DNA from: Candidatus Goldiibacteriota bacterium HGW-Goldbacteria-1
GTDB taxonomy: Bacteria > Oederibacteriota > PGYV01
DNA: 64,000 bases
Direction: 5' to 3'
NCBI GenBank assembly: GCA_002839855.1
Contig: PGYV01000007.1
Location: forward strand, 1 to 64,000
The notes beneath the pieces are model-generated. The model searched no databases, was not told the origin of the DNA, and saw only the letters and a list, made by a program, of their open reading frames with translations. Below, in pieces: positions 35,526-44,934 of the stretch. A program made the position numbers and the translations under genes. Position 1 is the first letter of the stretch; each line of letters opens with the position of its first letter.

Positions 35526-36845
35526 CTACACTTTAAAAAATAACCTTACAATATCCTTATAAGTAACAAATACAAGAAGCGCGATTAATAGAAACCAGCC
35601 AAGCTGCATTAAGGCTTCCTGTACTTTTAAAGACACAGGTTTTTTTGTTATTCCCTCAATTGTAAATATCAGGGCAAGACCGCCGTCCAGCGGCAGCACA
35701 GGCAGAAAGTTTACAATGGCTAAGTTTATATTAATTATGGCAAAAAGCATCAGCAGGTTTATTATCCCGGTCTTGGCCACTTTATATGATATTTCCATAA
35801 CGCCTATAGGCCCTGCCACATCCGCCGCCATTTTTCTTGTTATCATCCTGTAAATGGATTTAACCGTAAGTGAAGTCAGTTCCCATGTTTTATCAACAGC
35901 TTTGCCCAATGCAGTTATAGGATTATACCTTTCTTTTATTGCGTTATAAGCCGGAACTATTCCCGCAATATAAATAATTTCATTCTCGTTTTTCTGTTCT
36001 TTTGGGGTGATTTTAAATTTCATTATAGCGCTGTTTCTTTCCACTTCTATTACGGAATCTTTACCTTTTGTGTTTTGCATCTGCGCCTTAAAATCTTCCC
36101 AGTATTCTGTCTTATTTCCGTTTACTGAAATAAGTTTATCGCCTTTTTTTAAGCCGGATGTTTCCGCGGGGTAGCCCTTTTCAAAACTGTCTATATACAT
36201 TGTTTCCGCAAGCGGGCTTATGCCAATAAAAGGCCTTTTTACCTTCTCGTTTAGAATCGTAACCGAGTCTTCTATTTTAGGAATAATCTTAATTGTCTCT
36301 TCTTTGCCGCCGCGCGTTAATTTAATTATCATTTCTTTTTCGCCGGCTTCTTTTATTCCTTCTGACAGGTCTTCCCAGTACTTTACTTTTTTACCGTTTA
36401 TTTCTGTTACCATGTCTCCTATCTTTATTCCTGCCGCAGCGGCAGGATACCCCGGTGTTAATTTTCCTACCTGCGGTTTTAAAACATCCGTACCCGCCAT
36501 TAAAACCACCCATATAAGAAAAACAGCAAAAACATAATTCATAAAAACCCCGGATACTGCCACAAGCAGTTTTTTATGCACCGGCTGATTTAAAAAAGCA
36601 TTTTCATTTTCAGGGTGAGCTTCTTCCGGGTGTTCCCCTTCAAGTTTTACAAAACCGCCAAGGAAAAAAAGCCAGGAAATCATGTATTCAGTGTCGCCTT
36701 TTTTAAAGGACACAATAGGCGGGCCCCAGCCGATTGAAAACTTTTCAACTTTTATCCCCTGCGCTTTGGCGGAAACAAAATGTCCAAGTTCGTGTACAAG
36801 AACCGTTATACCAAGGGCAACTATTATATACAGTACTTCAACCAT
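35526..36845 (-). CDS. rseP: Site-2 intramembrane zinc metalloprotease RseP
   Basis: 439 aa M50B protease. Zinc motif HELGH (18-22) in the first membrane helix, GGFVKLEGE after it, two tandem PDZ domains at about 120-210 and 210-290, and the third ligand region NFLPVLPLDGG in a C-terminal helix. Cleaves anti-sigma factors or signal-peptide remnants within the membrane. Overlaps dxr by 8 bp. 439 aa is near the usual length. Confidence 0.96.
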   Translation of the reverse strand: MVEVLYIIVALGITVLVHELGHFVSAKAQGIKVEKFSIGWGPPIVSFKKGDTEYMISWLFFLGGFVKLEGEHPEEAHPENENAFLNQPVHKKLLVAVSGVFMNYVFAVFLIWVVLMAGTDVLKPQVGKLTPGYPAAAAGIKIGDMVTEINGKKVKYWEDLSEGIKEAGEKEMIIKLTRGGKEETIKIIPKIEDSVTILNEKVKRPFIGISPLAETMYIDSFEKGYPAETSGLKKGDKLISVNGNKTEYWEDFKAQMQNTKGKDSVIEVERNSAIMKFKITPKEQKNENEIIYIAGIVPAYNAIKERYNPITALGKAVDKTWELTSLTVKSIYRMITRKMAADVAGPIGVMEISYKVAKTGIINLLMLFAIININLAIVNFLPVLPLDGGLALIFTIEGITKKPVSLKVQEALMQLGWFLLIALLVFVTYKDIVRLFFKV

Positions 36846-37983
36846 TTATAATCTCCTCTGCAGCCTGCCTTGATAGCAGGTCAGTTTTTAATATCTGTTC
36901 CAGATTTGGATTTTTTATATTTTTATGCAATAAAATAACTTTTTCAACTATGTCCGTAATTTTATCAAACGTGATGCGTTTTTCAAGAAACGCGTGAACG
37001 GCAGTTTCATTTGCGGCATTCATGCAGGCAGGCATTGTGCCGCCTGCCTTTCCCGCTTTTAACGCGATTGAAAAAGCCTTAAACTTTGTAAAATCCACCG
37101 GAAAAAACTCAAGTTTTCCGGCCTGCGCAAGGTTTAACGGTTTTACAATACCACGCCTTCTTTCCGGATATGTAAGCGCGTACATAATAGGCAGTTTCAT
37201 GTCCGGATTTGAAAGCTGCGCGATGACAGAACCGTCTATGTATTCCACAAGCGAATGTACTATTGACTGCGGGTGTATCACCACTTCTATTTTTTCAAAA
37301 GGAATGTCAAACAGGTAGTGCGCTTCAATAACTTCCAGCCCCTTATTCATCAAGGTGGACGAGTCAATTGTTATCTTTTTTCCCATTTTCCAGGTGGGGT
37401 GTGCAAGCGCCTGTTCCACTGATATTTTATTAAAACTTTCAAACGGCATGTTTTTTAAAGGGCCGCCGGACGCGGTAATAATTAGTTTTTTTATGTATTC
37501 TTTTTTATTTCCCTGCATTGCCTGAAAAACCGCATTGTGTTCACTGTCCACGGGAAGTATTACGGCTTTATATTTTTTTACCTCTTTTTTTATAAGTTCG
37601 CCCGCTATAATCAGGGCTTCTTTGTTTGCAAGCGCTATTGTTTTTCCTTTTCTGATGGCGGATAAAAGCGGCACCATTCCCACAGCGCCTACAACGGATA
37701 ATAAAACTACGTCAGCTTCTTTTAATACCGCAAGTTCAATAAGCCCTTCCAGTCCGGACAGAACTTTAACGCCTTTTAATTTCTTTTTTAAATATTCCGC
37801 GGCTTTTGTATCAAGCATGGCTATATATTTTGGCTTATACTTTTTTGCCTGTTTTAACATTTCCTGCACGTTGTCATTGGCAGACAGGGCAATAACTTTA
37901 TAATCTGACAGCGGCCCGTCAAACAGTTCAAGCGCGGATTTTCCTATGGAACCTGTAGAGCCAAGTATAGCTATCTTTTTCAA
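36838..37983 (-). CDS. dxr: 1-deoxy-D-xylulose 5-phosphate reductoisomerase
   Basis: 381 aa. First committed step of the DXP pathway (NADPH, Mn/Mg). NADP-binding LGSTGSIGKSALE at the N-terminus, substrate/metal segment LPVDSEHNAVFQ, ITASGGPLKN, TWKMGKKITIDSSTLMNKGL and HPQSIVHSLVEY. Complete. Between cdsA (14-bp gap) and rseP. Confidence 0.97.
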   Translation of the reverse strand: MKKIAILGSTGSIGKSALELFDGPLSDYKVIALSANDNVQEMLKQAKKYKPKYIAMLDTKAAEYLKKKLKGVKVLSGLEGLIELAVLKEADVVLLSVVGAVGMVPLLSAIRKGKTIALANKEALIIAGELIKKEVKKYKAVILPVDSEHNAVFQAMQGNKKEYIKKLIITASGGPLKNMPFESFNKISVEQALAHPTWKMGKKITIDSSTLMNKGLEVIEAHYLFDIPFEKIEVVIHPQSIVHSLVEYIDGSVIAQLSNPDMKLPIMYALTYPERRRGIVKPLNLAQAGKLEFFPVDFTKFKAFSIALKAGKAGGTMPACMNAANETAVHAFLEKRITFDKITDIVEKVILLHKNIKNPNLEQILKTDLLSRQAAEEIING

Positions 37984-37997
37984 AGTTTATCCTTTTA

Positions 37998-38801
37998 TTA
38001 CATTAAAAAAGTTTTTATATAAAAATATAAAACCGGGGCATTAAACATCATGGAATCAATTTTATCCAGCGCGCCGCCGTGTTCCGGCAGCAGGTTGGAT
38101 GAATTCTTTACCCCGGCGTACCTTTTAATTACAGATTCCGCAATATCGCCAATCTGACCGGTAAAAGATAACAAAACAGCAAGTATCATGACGTGATGCA
38201 CCGCTATGAATCCTTTTGGAAGCACAGTTAAAGAAATAACCGCCGCCACAATAACGTTTACCACAACACCGCCTATGCACCCTTCTATTGTTTTACCCGG
38301 CGACAGTTCAGGTATAAGTTTATGTTTGCCGATTGAAGATCCCACAAAATATGCACCGCCGTCATATGTAAGCGTTAAAAGCCCAAGCAGGAATACCCAC
38401 CAGCTGCCTCCCGGTTCTATGAACCTTAACAGTATTCCAAACGAACCAAGGATTGTAATATAAAACACAGGCCCAAGGGTATTGAACACCCTTGGCAGCC
38501 CTGCCACATCCTTTTTTATTATTACCATAAAAAACAGCCCCATAATAAAGAGCGCGGAAGCAAAAAACACATAGGACTTTTCCATCTGCATTGTGATTAA
38601 TGCAAGGACCACAAAAGAGATGGCAAGGCCTGTCATCCTGAAATTTTTGTCCCCCTTATTTTCAAGCATCACATACAGCTCGTTTAACGCCATTGTAAGG
38701 GCAACAATATTAAGGGCAATAAAGAAATAAGGATTTGGATAAAATATTAAAAAAACAAAAACCGGAAGAATAATAAGCGAGATGATAATTCTTTTAACCA
38801 T
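37998..38801 (-). CDS. cdsA: Phosphatidate cytidylyltransferase CdsA
   Basis: 267 aa with about eight membrane helices. Makes CDP-diacylglycerol from CTP and phosphatidate. The C-terminal signature is present: SFTGQIGDIAESVIKRYAGV then LLPEHGGALDKIDSMMF. Overlaps uppS by 8 bp, with its SD GGAGG within uppS. Confidence 0.96.
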   Translation of the reverse strand: MVKRIIISLIILPVFVFLIFYPNPYFFIALNIVALTMALNELYVMLENKGDKNFRMTGLAISFVVLALITMQMEKSYVFFASALFIMGLFFMVIIKKDVAGLPRVFNTLGPVFYITILGSFGILLRFIEPGGSWWVFLLGLLTLTYDGGAYFVGSSIGKHKLIPELSPGKTIEGCIGGVVVNVIVAAVISLTVLPKGFIAVHHVMILAVLLSFTGQIGDIAESVIKRYAGVKNSSNLLPEHGGALDKIDSMMFNAPVLYFYIKTFLM

Positions 38802-39510
38802 TTGTCAGCCCTCCGAACCTTCTGTCGCGCTTCTGATACTCTTCAATAGCCGCGGCAAGTTCTTTTTTTCTGAAATCCGGCCACAAAGTGCCGGTCACGT
38901 ACAGTTCCGAATAAGCAAGCTGCCACAGCAGAAAATTACTTATTCTCATCTCTCCGCTTGTCCTTATCATCAGGTCCGGGTCAGGTATGTTTTTTGTGTA
39001 AAGGTTTTCTTCTATCATTTTTTCCGTTATATCAGAAGGTTTAACTTCCCCTGTTTTTACCTTTTTGGCTATTTTAATGACAGCCTTTTTTATTTCATCA
39101 CGCGAACCGTAGTTTAACGCCAATATCATGGTAAGGCCCGTGTTTTTTAAGGATTCTTTTTCAAGATAATTTATTTTTTCCACCACTGCATCGGGAAGTT
39201 TTTTCCTGTCCCCTATTGATTTAAACCGTATATTATTTTTCATTATGGTTGCGCGCTCGCGCTTTAAATATGAATCCAGCATGGACATCAAAAATTTCAC
39301 TTCAGGTTTGGGGCGCTTCCAGTTTTCCGTGGAAAAAGCGTAAAAGGTCAGGTATTTTATCCCAATTTGCGCGCAAGTTTCCGTTATTGCCCTTACGGAT
39401 TCCGCGCCCTCTTTATGCCCCATTATTCTGGGCAGTCCCCTTTTTTTTGCCCATCTTCCATTGCCGTCCATGATAATGGCAATGTGAACCGGCAGGCGGT
39501 TTTTATCCAC
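38794..39510 (-). CDS. uppS: Undecaprenyl diphosphate synthase
   Basis: 238 aa cis-prenyltransferase giving the C55 lipid carrier for peptidoglycan. IAIIMDGNGRWAKKRGLPR with catalytic Asp, GHKEGA, LTFYAFSTENWKRP, ALNYGSRDEI and PDLMIRTSGEMRISNFLLWQ are all present. Complete. Confidence 0.97.
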   Translation of the reverse strand: MDKNRLPVHIAIIMDGNGRWAKKRGLPRIMGHKEGAESVRAITETCAQIGIKYLTFYAFSTENWKRPKPEVKFLMSMLDSYLKRERATIMKNNIRFKSIGDRKKLPDAVVEKINYLEKESLKNTGLTMILALNYGSRDEIKKAVIKIAKKVKTGEVKPSDITEKMIEENLYTKNIPDPDLMIRTSGEMRISNFLLWQLAYSELYVTGTLWPDFRKKELAAAIEEYQKRDRRFGGLTNG

Positions 39511-39521
39511 AATATTTATCC

Positions 39522-40076
39522 TTAAATCTTCATCAATTCTTCTTCTTTTTGTTTGGCTATGTGGTCTATATCCGCTATGGCTTTATCGGTTATCTTCTGA
39601 ATTTTACCTTCCGCGTTTTTTAATTCATCTTCTGATACTTCTTTATTTTTTTCTTTTTCTTTTGCTTTCTCATTGGCATCACGACGTATGTTTCTGACAT
39701 CTACCTTTGTTTCTTCCGCCATCTTTTTTACTTTTTTTACCATATCTTTTCTTGTCTCTTCCGTCAGCTCGGGAAACCTTACTTTAAGCGAGTCGCCGGT
39801 ATTGGTAACAGAGACTCCAAGGTTTGATGATATAACAGCTTTTTCAATTTCAGACAAAGCGCCTTTGTCCCACGGTTTAATATCTATTGTCTTAGCTTCT
39901 ATTACAGCCATGCTTGCCACCTGATTGATGGGCATTTCATTTCCGTAATAGGGAACCTTTATGCCGTCAAGTACGGAAGTACTTGCCCTTCCCGTCCTTA
40001 ATGACCCAAGTTCCTTGACAAAATGTTCTGTGGTTTTTTTCATTTTGCCTTCGCAGTCCGCAAATATATTGTTCAT
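39522..40076 (-). CDS. frr: Ribosome recycling factor
   Basis: 184 aa, typical length. Conserved LRTGRAS, YYGNEMPINQVASM, IKPWD, PELTEETRKDMVKKVK and VRNIRRDANEK. Splits post-termination ribosomes with EF-G. SD AGGAGG before ATG 40076; 10 bp after pyrH. Confidence 0.98.
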   Translation of the reverse strand: MNNIFADCEGKMKKTTEHFVKELGSLRTGRASTSVLDGIKVPYYGNEMPINQVASMAVIEAKTIDIKPWDKGALSEIEKAVISSNLGVSVTNTGDSLKVRFPELTEETRKDMVKKVKKMAEETKVDVRNIRRDANEKAKEKEKNKEVSEDELKNAEGKIQKITDKAIADIDHIAKQKEEELMKI

Positions 40077-40086
40077 ATTGCCCTCC

Positions 40087-40815
40087 TTAGCTAATGGTTG
40101 TGCCTATGTTTTTCTTCTGCACAACTTTCTTTACATTCCCCTTTTCTTTCATATTAAATATAACCAGCGGTATATTATTTTCCATGCAAAGCGATATCGC
40201 CGTGGAATCTATTACCTTTAAATTTTTGCTTAACACATCCATATATTTTAAAGCAGTATAGCGTTTGGCATTTTTATCCGTCATGGGGTCTCCGCTGTAA
40301 ACGCCGGAAACCTTTGTGGCTTTTAAAAAAACTTCCGCGCCTATTTCAATCCCCCTTAAAGCCGCCGCGGTATCTGTTGTAAAATAGGGGTTTCCCGTGC
40401 CTCCCGCAAAGATAACCACCCGCCCTTTTTCAAGGTGTCTCATAGCCCTTCTTCTGATATATGGTTCCGCTATCTGTTTCATTTCAATTGCCGTTAAAAC
40501 CCTTGTCTGAACGCCCATGTGCTCTAAAATATCCTGCACAGCCATTGCGTTTATAATTGTGGCAAGCATTCCCATATAATCGCCTACCACCCTGTCTATT
40601 TTTATCTTGCCCCGGCCTCCGCGGAAAATATTTCCCCCGCCTATTACCACACCTATCTGAACGCCCATTTTCTGAACTTCTTTTATCTCTGAAGCAATTC
40701 TATAAATTGTTTCATAGTCAATTCCGCTGCTTTTGTCCCCGGCTAAAGCTTCGCCGCTTATTTTCAGCATAATACGTTTATAATTTTTACCGCCAGATTT
40801 TGCTTTTTTAGCCAT
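40087..40815 (-). CDS. pyrH: UMP kinase
   Basis: 242 aa amino-acid-kinase fold. [61 protein letters not shown] and [13 protein letters not shown] mark it as bacterial UMP kinase. Converts UMP to UDP with ATP. Between tsf and frr, the usual order. SD GGAGA. Confidence 0.97.
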   Translation of the reverse strand: MAKKAKSGGKNYKRIMLKISGEALAGDKSSGIDYETIYRIASEIKEVQKMGVQIGVVIGGGNIFRGGRGKIKIDRVVGDYMGMLATIINAMAVQDILEHMGVQTRVLTAIEMKQIAEPYIRRRAMRHLEKGRVVIFAGGTGNPYFTTDTAAALRGIEIGAEVFLKATKVSGVYSGDPMTDKNAKRYTALKYMDVLSKNLKVIDSTAISLCMENNIPLVIFNMKEKGNVKKVVQKKNIGTTIS

Positions 40816-40879
40816 CAGAGTCTCCGCCTTTTATCAGGATACCGCTATAATTTCATTAATTTAAGCCCTTAAAATACTA

Positions 40880-40907
40880 TCCCCTCCCCAGGTTAGTGAG
40901 GAGGGGA
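40880..40907 (-). terminator. Hairpin between tsf and pyrH, possible attenuator
   Basis: Perfect 8-bp arms TCCCCTCC and GGAGGGGA around a 12-nt loop in the 156-bp tsf-pyrH gap. On the minus strand it is followed by ATAGTATTTTAAG, so there is no strong U-run; it may slow rather than stop transcription, or mark an RNA processing site. Confidence 0.4.
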
Positions 40908-40971
40908 ATTGTTTAATTATTATAAAACATCCGCCTGTAAATCACAATGAAATATTAAGGTTTCGCCTGTG

Positions 40972-41574
40972 TTAAACGTTCTCTCCAAGTACAAACCTGG
41001 CAAACCTTTTAACAGAGATATTTTCCCCTATTTTGGCAATCTTTTCCTTAATAAGCGTATCAATATTTTTGGTGTCGTCTTTTACAAAAAGCTGTTCCAC
41101 CAAACACACTTCGCTGAAATACTTGTCAAGTTTTCCAAGCACAATTTTTTCAATGATATTTGCCGGCTTTTTTGTTTCTGCCATCTGTGCCGTGTATATT
41201 TCTTTTTCTTTTTCAATTATTTCAAGCGGGACTTCTTCACGCCTTACATAAAGCGGATTCATTGCCGCTATCTGCATGGCTATGTCCTTGCAAAGTTCTT
41301 TGAAATCCTCTGTCCTTGCTACAAAATCTGTTTCACAGTTTAATTCAAGAAGCACTCCCACTTTTCCTTCGCCGTGAATATAGCTGAAAATAAGCCCCTG
41401 GTTCGCGGACTTTCCCGCCCTTTTACCGGCAGATGCAATTCCTTTTTCGCGCAGCCACTCGCCTGCTTTTTCAATGTCGCCTTCGCACTCCATAAGAGCC
41501 TTCCGGCAGTCGCCTATTCCGGCGCCTGTTTTTTCCCTTAATTCTTTTACCAGTTCAGTTGTCACTTCTGCCAT
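40972..41574 (-). CDS. tsf: Elongation factor Ts
   Basis: 200 aa, the short form of EF-Ts. N-terminal UBA-like part LVKELREKTGAGIGDCRKAL, core GLIFSYIHGEGKVGVLLELN and CETDFVARTEDFK. Exchanges GDP for GTP on EF-Tu. Ends RFVLGENV. Thirty bp after rpsB, with SD AGGTGAG. Confidence 0.97.
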   Translation of the reverse strand: MAEVTTELVKELREKTGAGIGDCRKALMECEGDIEKAGEWLREKGIASAGKRAGKSANQGLIFSYIHGEGKVGVLLELNCETDFVARTEDFKELCKDIAMQIAAMNPLYVRREEVPLEIIEKEKEIYTAQMAETKKPANIIEKIVLGKLDKYFSEVCLVEQLFVKDDTKNIDTLIKEKIAKIGENISVKRFARFVLGENV

Positions 41575-41604
41575 TTTATCTCACCTTTTTTTATAGTTTG
41601 GATC

Positions 41605-42447
41605 TTACTTTGTGCCTTCCGGCTTATCTTTAAATACTTCCGCGTAATTTGTATTATCAGCTGCCGCAGCCGCAACTTCTGCCGCGTTTTCCATTCCTTC
41701 AACAGACTGTTCTTTTGTCTTTTCCGATTCTTCTTTCTGCATTGCCACTTCTTTTTCTTTTTCCATGGCCACTTTTTCTTCAATAATTGTATCAGCCATT
41801 ATCTTGCACATAAGCCTTACAGCCCTTATTGCGTCGTCATTACCGGGGATTATTTTGTCAATTCCATCAGGATCGCAGTTTGTATCAACAACAGCCACTA
41901 CCGGAACTCCAAGCCTGTTGCCTTCACGTACGGCGTTTTCTTCCCTTTTTACGTCTATGATGAAAAGCGCTCCGGGAATTTCGTTCATGTCCTTTAAGCC
42001 GCCAAGGTTATTCTGCAGCTTTTTCATTTCCTTAAGCATATTCATTTTTTCTTTTACCGGATAGCGGTTGATGTAGCCGGTTGCTTCCATATCTTCAAGC
42101 TGTTTTAAACGGGCTACCCTGGTTTTTATTGTGGTGAAGTTGGTAAGAATTCCGCCAAGCCAGCGTGTTGCAATGTAAGGCATTCCGCAGCGTATGGCTT
42201 CTTCTTTGATGGCGTCTTTGGCCTGTTTTTTGGTGCCGACAAATATGACTTTTTCGCCGTTCCTGACAATGGTCCTTAAGTACTGTGAAGCTTCCTTGGT
42301 GTACTTTAAGGTCTTCTGAAGGTCAATGATGTAAATCCCGTTCCTTGCGGCAAAGATGTAAGGTTTCATCTTTGGGTTCCATCTTTTGGTCTGGTGTCCG
42401 AAATGGACCCCTGATTCAAGCAGGGCTTTCATGGTAATCTGTGGCAT
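41605..42447 (-). CDS. rpsB: Ribosomal protein S2
   Basis: 280 aa from ATG 42447, where GGAGGAATACT precedes the start and the protein begins [19 protein letters not shown], as S2 proteins do. The frame runs upstream to 42540 but that part lies in the leader. Conserved [34 protein letters not shown] and [18 protein letters not shown] Glu/Lys/Ala-rich tail of about 50 residues extends past the usual end. Confidence 0.96.
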   Translation of the reverse strand: MPQITMKALLESGVHFGHQTKRWNPKMKPYIFAARNGIYIIDLQKTLKYTKEASQYLRTIVRNGEKVIFVGTKKQAKDAIKEEAIRCGMPYIATRWLGGILTNFTTIKTRVARLKQLEDMEATGYINRYPVKEKMNMLKEMKKLQNNLGGLKDMNEIPGALFIIDVKREENAVREGNRLGVPVVAVVDTNCDPDGIDKIIPGNDDAIRAVRLMCKIMADTIIEEKVAMEKEKEVAMQKEESEKTKEQSVEGMENAAEVAAAAADNTNYAEVFKDKPEGTK

Positions 42448-42560
42448 AGTATTCCTCCGTACCGGTTTTTTCGCCTCTGTTTTCATCAGCTCCCGCAGCA
42501 CCCTTATGATAAAGGGACCAGCCGCAAAATCCGAAAACATGCGTTTTTTAAAAGCCTGAC
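42448..42560 (-). promoter_or_regulatory. 5' leader of rpsB, possibly structured
   Basis: On the minus strand the leader contains a GCGGC / GCTGC outer stem enclosing a CCCTT-TATCAT-AAGGG hairpin (about 42496-42525). S2 operons are often autoregulated through their leaders; whether this is such an element is a guess from position and pairing only. Confidence 0.3.
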
Positions 42561-42611
42561 AATAATATCAGACTTAAGTCCTTAAATCAAGCACAATTTC
42601 CTTTTTTAACC

Positions 42612-42968
42612 TTACTTTTCATTCCTGTGAACGGAATTCATGGTGAACGCCGGCAGGCATACGGAAAAATACTCCGCGCCTTTAGGGGTGGAATACTGCA
42701 CCCACGTATCTTTTGTCATAATCACAGACTGCCCCGCTTTAATATCCGCTGTCTTGGTTTTTGTTTTTACACGCAGAAAACCTTTAATAACGGTAATGTA
42801 CTCGTCAAAATCAGGGGTCTGCCCCGGCTCGCTCCAGCCTGAAAGGCTTTTCATGCGCGCTATACTTATTTCTTTTATCCCGTTATTCTCCATGCCAATA
42901 AATTCTTCTATCTTTTTCGGAGGCTTTCCCGCAGTCTTCATAACTTTTGCTTTTTTAATTATTTCCAT
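42612..42968 (-). CDS. Small cupin-domain protein
   Basis: 118 aa from ATG 42968, where GGAGGT stands 4 nt before the start; the longer frame to 43034 has no SD. One beta-barrel cupin: GWSEPGQTPDFDEYITVIKG (motif 1 lacks the usual two His), then IKAGQSVIMTKDTWVQYSTP as motif 2. Metal ligands are therefore mostly missing, so a binding or sensing role is as likely as catalysis. A half-site of the Rrf2 operator is about 30 bp upstream. Confidence 0.75.
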   Translation of the reverse strand: MEIIKKAKVMKTAGKPPKKIEEFIGMENNGIKEISIARMKSLSGWSEPGQTPDFDEYITVIKGFLRVKTKTKTADIKAGQSVIMTKDTWVQYSTPKGAEYFSVCLPAFTMNSVHRNEK

Positions 42969-42994
42969 TATTACCTCCGTTTTTTTATTTAAAA

Positions 42995-43006
42995 ATAAAC
43001 TGATAC
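42995..43006 (-). promoter_or_regulatory. Half-site matching the Rrf2 operator, upstream of the cupin gene
   Basis: ATAAACTGATAC matches one 12-bp arm of the operator at 28665-28695 with one mismatch, and on the minus strand both read GGTATCAGTT followed by the SD and start. The second arm is not conserved. Confidence 0.35.
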
Positions 43007-43131
43007 CACTTACGCCATAATTGCCAATACACAAACCGCCGTCAGTAATTTGGATTATTTCCCCTTAACAAAAATTATCAAAAAAAACACGCGGGTTTTA
43101 TACAATAAGTATGCCCGCGCCTGATAAAAAA

Positions 43132-44784
43132 CTAAATGTCGTACTTAAACAGTGTCTTTAATCCGTTATATAAAAGCACGTTAGCATAAGGCTTAACCAC
43201 AGTTTTAATGGGTTCTATAAACCACGGATGTTTAAGCATGTACCTGTAATCATCCGGTTCTTCCTGCCCTATGATATTTTTTATTTTACCCGCGGAAACC
43301 GGGATACTTACCACATATACCTTGCTTTCTTTTATCTTCATGGACGTAAGGTAAGGATACGCGTCATTTAACAGGGCTAAGTGTTTTCCGTCAGTCACTT
43401 CAAGTTTTAAATATAACTCCTCGTCCAGGTGCTGCGTGCGTCCGGCGTATTTTATTCTGCTTACCCTTACTTCTTCTCTTACCTCTTTAACACCAAAATA
43501 TTTTTTTATGGATTTCGCGAAACCTGTGGTCATAAGGATGTCTTTTTTTAGTTTTAATAACCTGTTAAACAGCGCCGGCCTGTCCTGTTCGCGCGCGGAC
43601 TGTTCTGTAAGTATTATCAGTTTTTCCCTGTATTTTGTCTCTACAGGCGTAAGGTATGCGGGAATACCCGCCATTAAAAGGTACTGATGAAGGTACTCTT
43701 CACCTTCTGTATTTGCGGCCCTTATTACCGGCACCGCGAATATTTTGCTGAACCCCGACAGCCTGTCTATTTTTTCCGTGGATTCAATTAACGCAGTTAC
43801 AAGCGGACGCATGGTTTTCTGCGGTATTATTCCCGCGCAGAATATTATAATTTCATCCGCACCGCCCAGAAGCGACTGGTATGCCTGTTCCGTGAATATT
43901 TTTTCATCGCACATATAAATGTCAAACCACGCTTTTTTAACTTTTTCAGGAGCAAGCTGTTTTATATATGTAAATAACATGGACCCGTGAACGGGCATAA
44001 ACCTTGTTGTCTTTGGATCCCTGCTTTCCGTTCCCACTGCAATTTCATCAAACAGCGGCACAAGCCTTTCAAGGTCATAGCCGTTTTTGTGAAAATCCTG
44101 GTACCAATTTGGCAGTTTTAGAATAAGCTTAACTTTGCTGTTTATTTTTTTAGAAGGTTCTATTATATATTTTTTCGCGGCGTCCGCGATAATTCTGCAC
44201 CTGTATTCCGGCCATTCCCTGGCGCCCTTTGCCTTTACGCAGGCAGGGCATTTACACACCGTAAAAAACCAGTCATCTATTATAATTTCATTAAAGATTG
44301 ATGCCGTGGTTTCAAATATTTTTTTAAGGTTTTTTAACGCTGTTTTATCCGTATAGCAGCTTGCTGCAGACGGGCTTTCGTTGTATTTGGCAAGGTCAGA
44401 CAGGTGCGTGGTGGTAACGCACCCTGATACCGCGTACCCTTCTTTTTCAAGGTCTTTTTTTACCTGCTTTAAAAGCGCGGTATCCACGCTATAACCGTCC
44501 CTGTATGACTCTATATAAAAACGCCTGATGTTAAGGTTATCAAATATTTTTATAAATTTTTTTATTTCAGGCCCGTAATCGCGCACGTCAAAAGCCGTGA
44601 AAATAAGAGAGTATGAGAAATTTTTTGGCGTAGTTTTCTTTCCGGGTATCGGCGTATAGTCAGTTATAATCGGGTCCTTGGGAACCGACAGCGGCCACTT
44701 TCCAAGCGGCCTGTGTTTTTTCGCGGGGTAACTTAATGCCTCAATAAATTCAAGAGGTAATTCTTTTTTAGTGGTTTCCTTCAT
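43132..44784 (-). CDS. TIM-barrel glycoside-hydrolase-like protein
   Basis: 550 aa, no signal peptide or membrane segment. Beta/alpha-barrel look over residues about 55-345: SLIFTAFDVRDYG, IRRFYIESYRDGY, EIIIDDWFFTVCKCPACVKA, KLILKLPNWY, EIAVGTESRD and ADEIIIFCAG. The Asp-Asp followed by C-x-C-x2-C recalls uncharacterised glycosidase-like proteins of environmental bacteria. Residues about 350-550 form a second, unrecognised domain. No substrate can be named. Stands alone between the cupin and FecR-like genes. Gap 42969-43131 holds nothing else seen. Confidence 0.55.
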   Translation of the reverse strand: MKETTKKELPLEFIEALSYPAKKHRPLGKWPLSVPKDPIITDYTPIPGKKTTPKNFSYSLIFTAFDVRDYGPEIKKFIKIFDNLNIRRFYIESYRDGYSVDTALLKQVKKDLEKEGYAVSGCVTTTHLSDLAKYNESPSAASCYTDKTALKNLKKIFETTASIFNEIIIDDWFFTVCKCPACVKAKGAREWPEYRCRIIADAAKKYIIEPSKKINSKVKLILKLPNWYQDFHKNGYDLERLVPLFDEIAVGTESRDPKTTRFMPVHGSMLFTYIKQLAPEKVKKAWFDIYMCDEKIFTEQAYQSLLGGADEIIIFCAGIIPQKTMRPLVTALIESTEKIDRLSGFSKIFAVPVIRAANTEGEEYLHQYLLMAGIPAYLTPVETKYREKLIILTEQSAREQDRPALFNRLLKLKKDILMTTGFAKSIKKYFGVKEVREEVRVSRIKYAGRTQHLDEELYLKLEVTDGKHLALLNDAYPYLTSMKIKESKVYVVSIPVSAGKIKNIIGQEEPDDYRYMLKHPWFIEPIKTVVKPYANVLLYNGLKTLFKYDI

Positions 44785-44934
44785 TTTTGCTCCTATTCAC
44801 AGCAAGTTCATTATACACCCGCGGGGCAAAAGTGACAATAGCTTAGAATTTTATAATCGCATCAGTTTCACAGCGCAAAACCTGCGTTCCGGCAGCATTA
44901 AACCGAATGAATGGGTGTATTTATTAATATTATT

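Noticed and set aside
41562-41783. Lys/Arg-rich 73-aa minus frame
   Set aside because: Alternative frame of the charged S2 tail and the rpsB-tsf junction; no family features.
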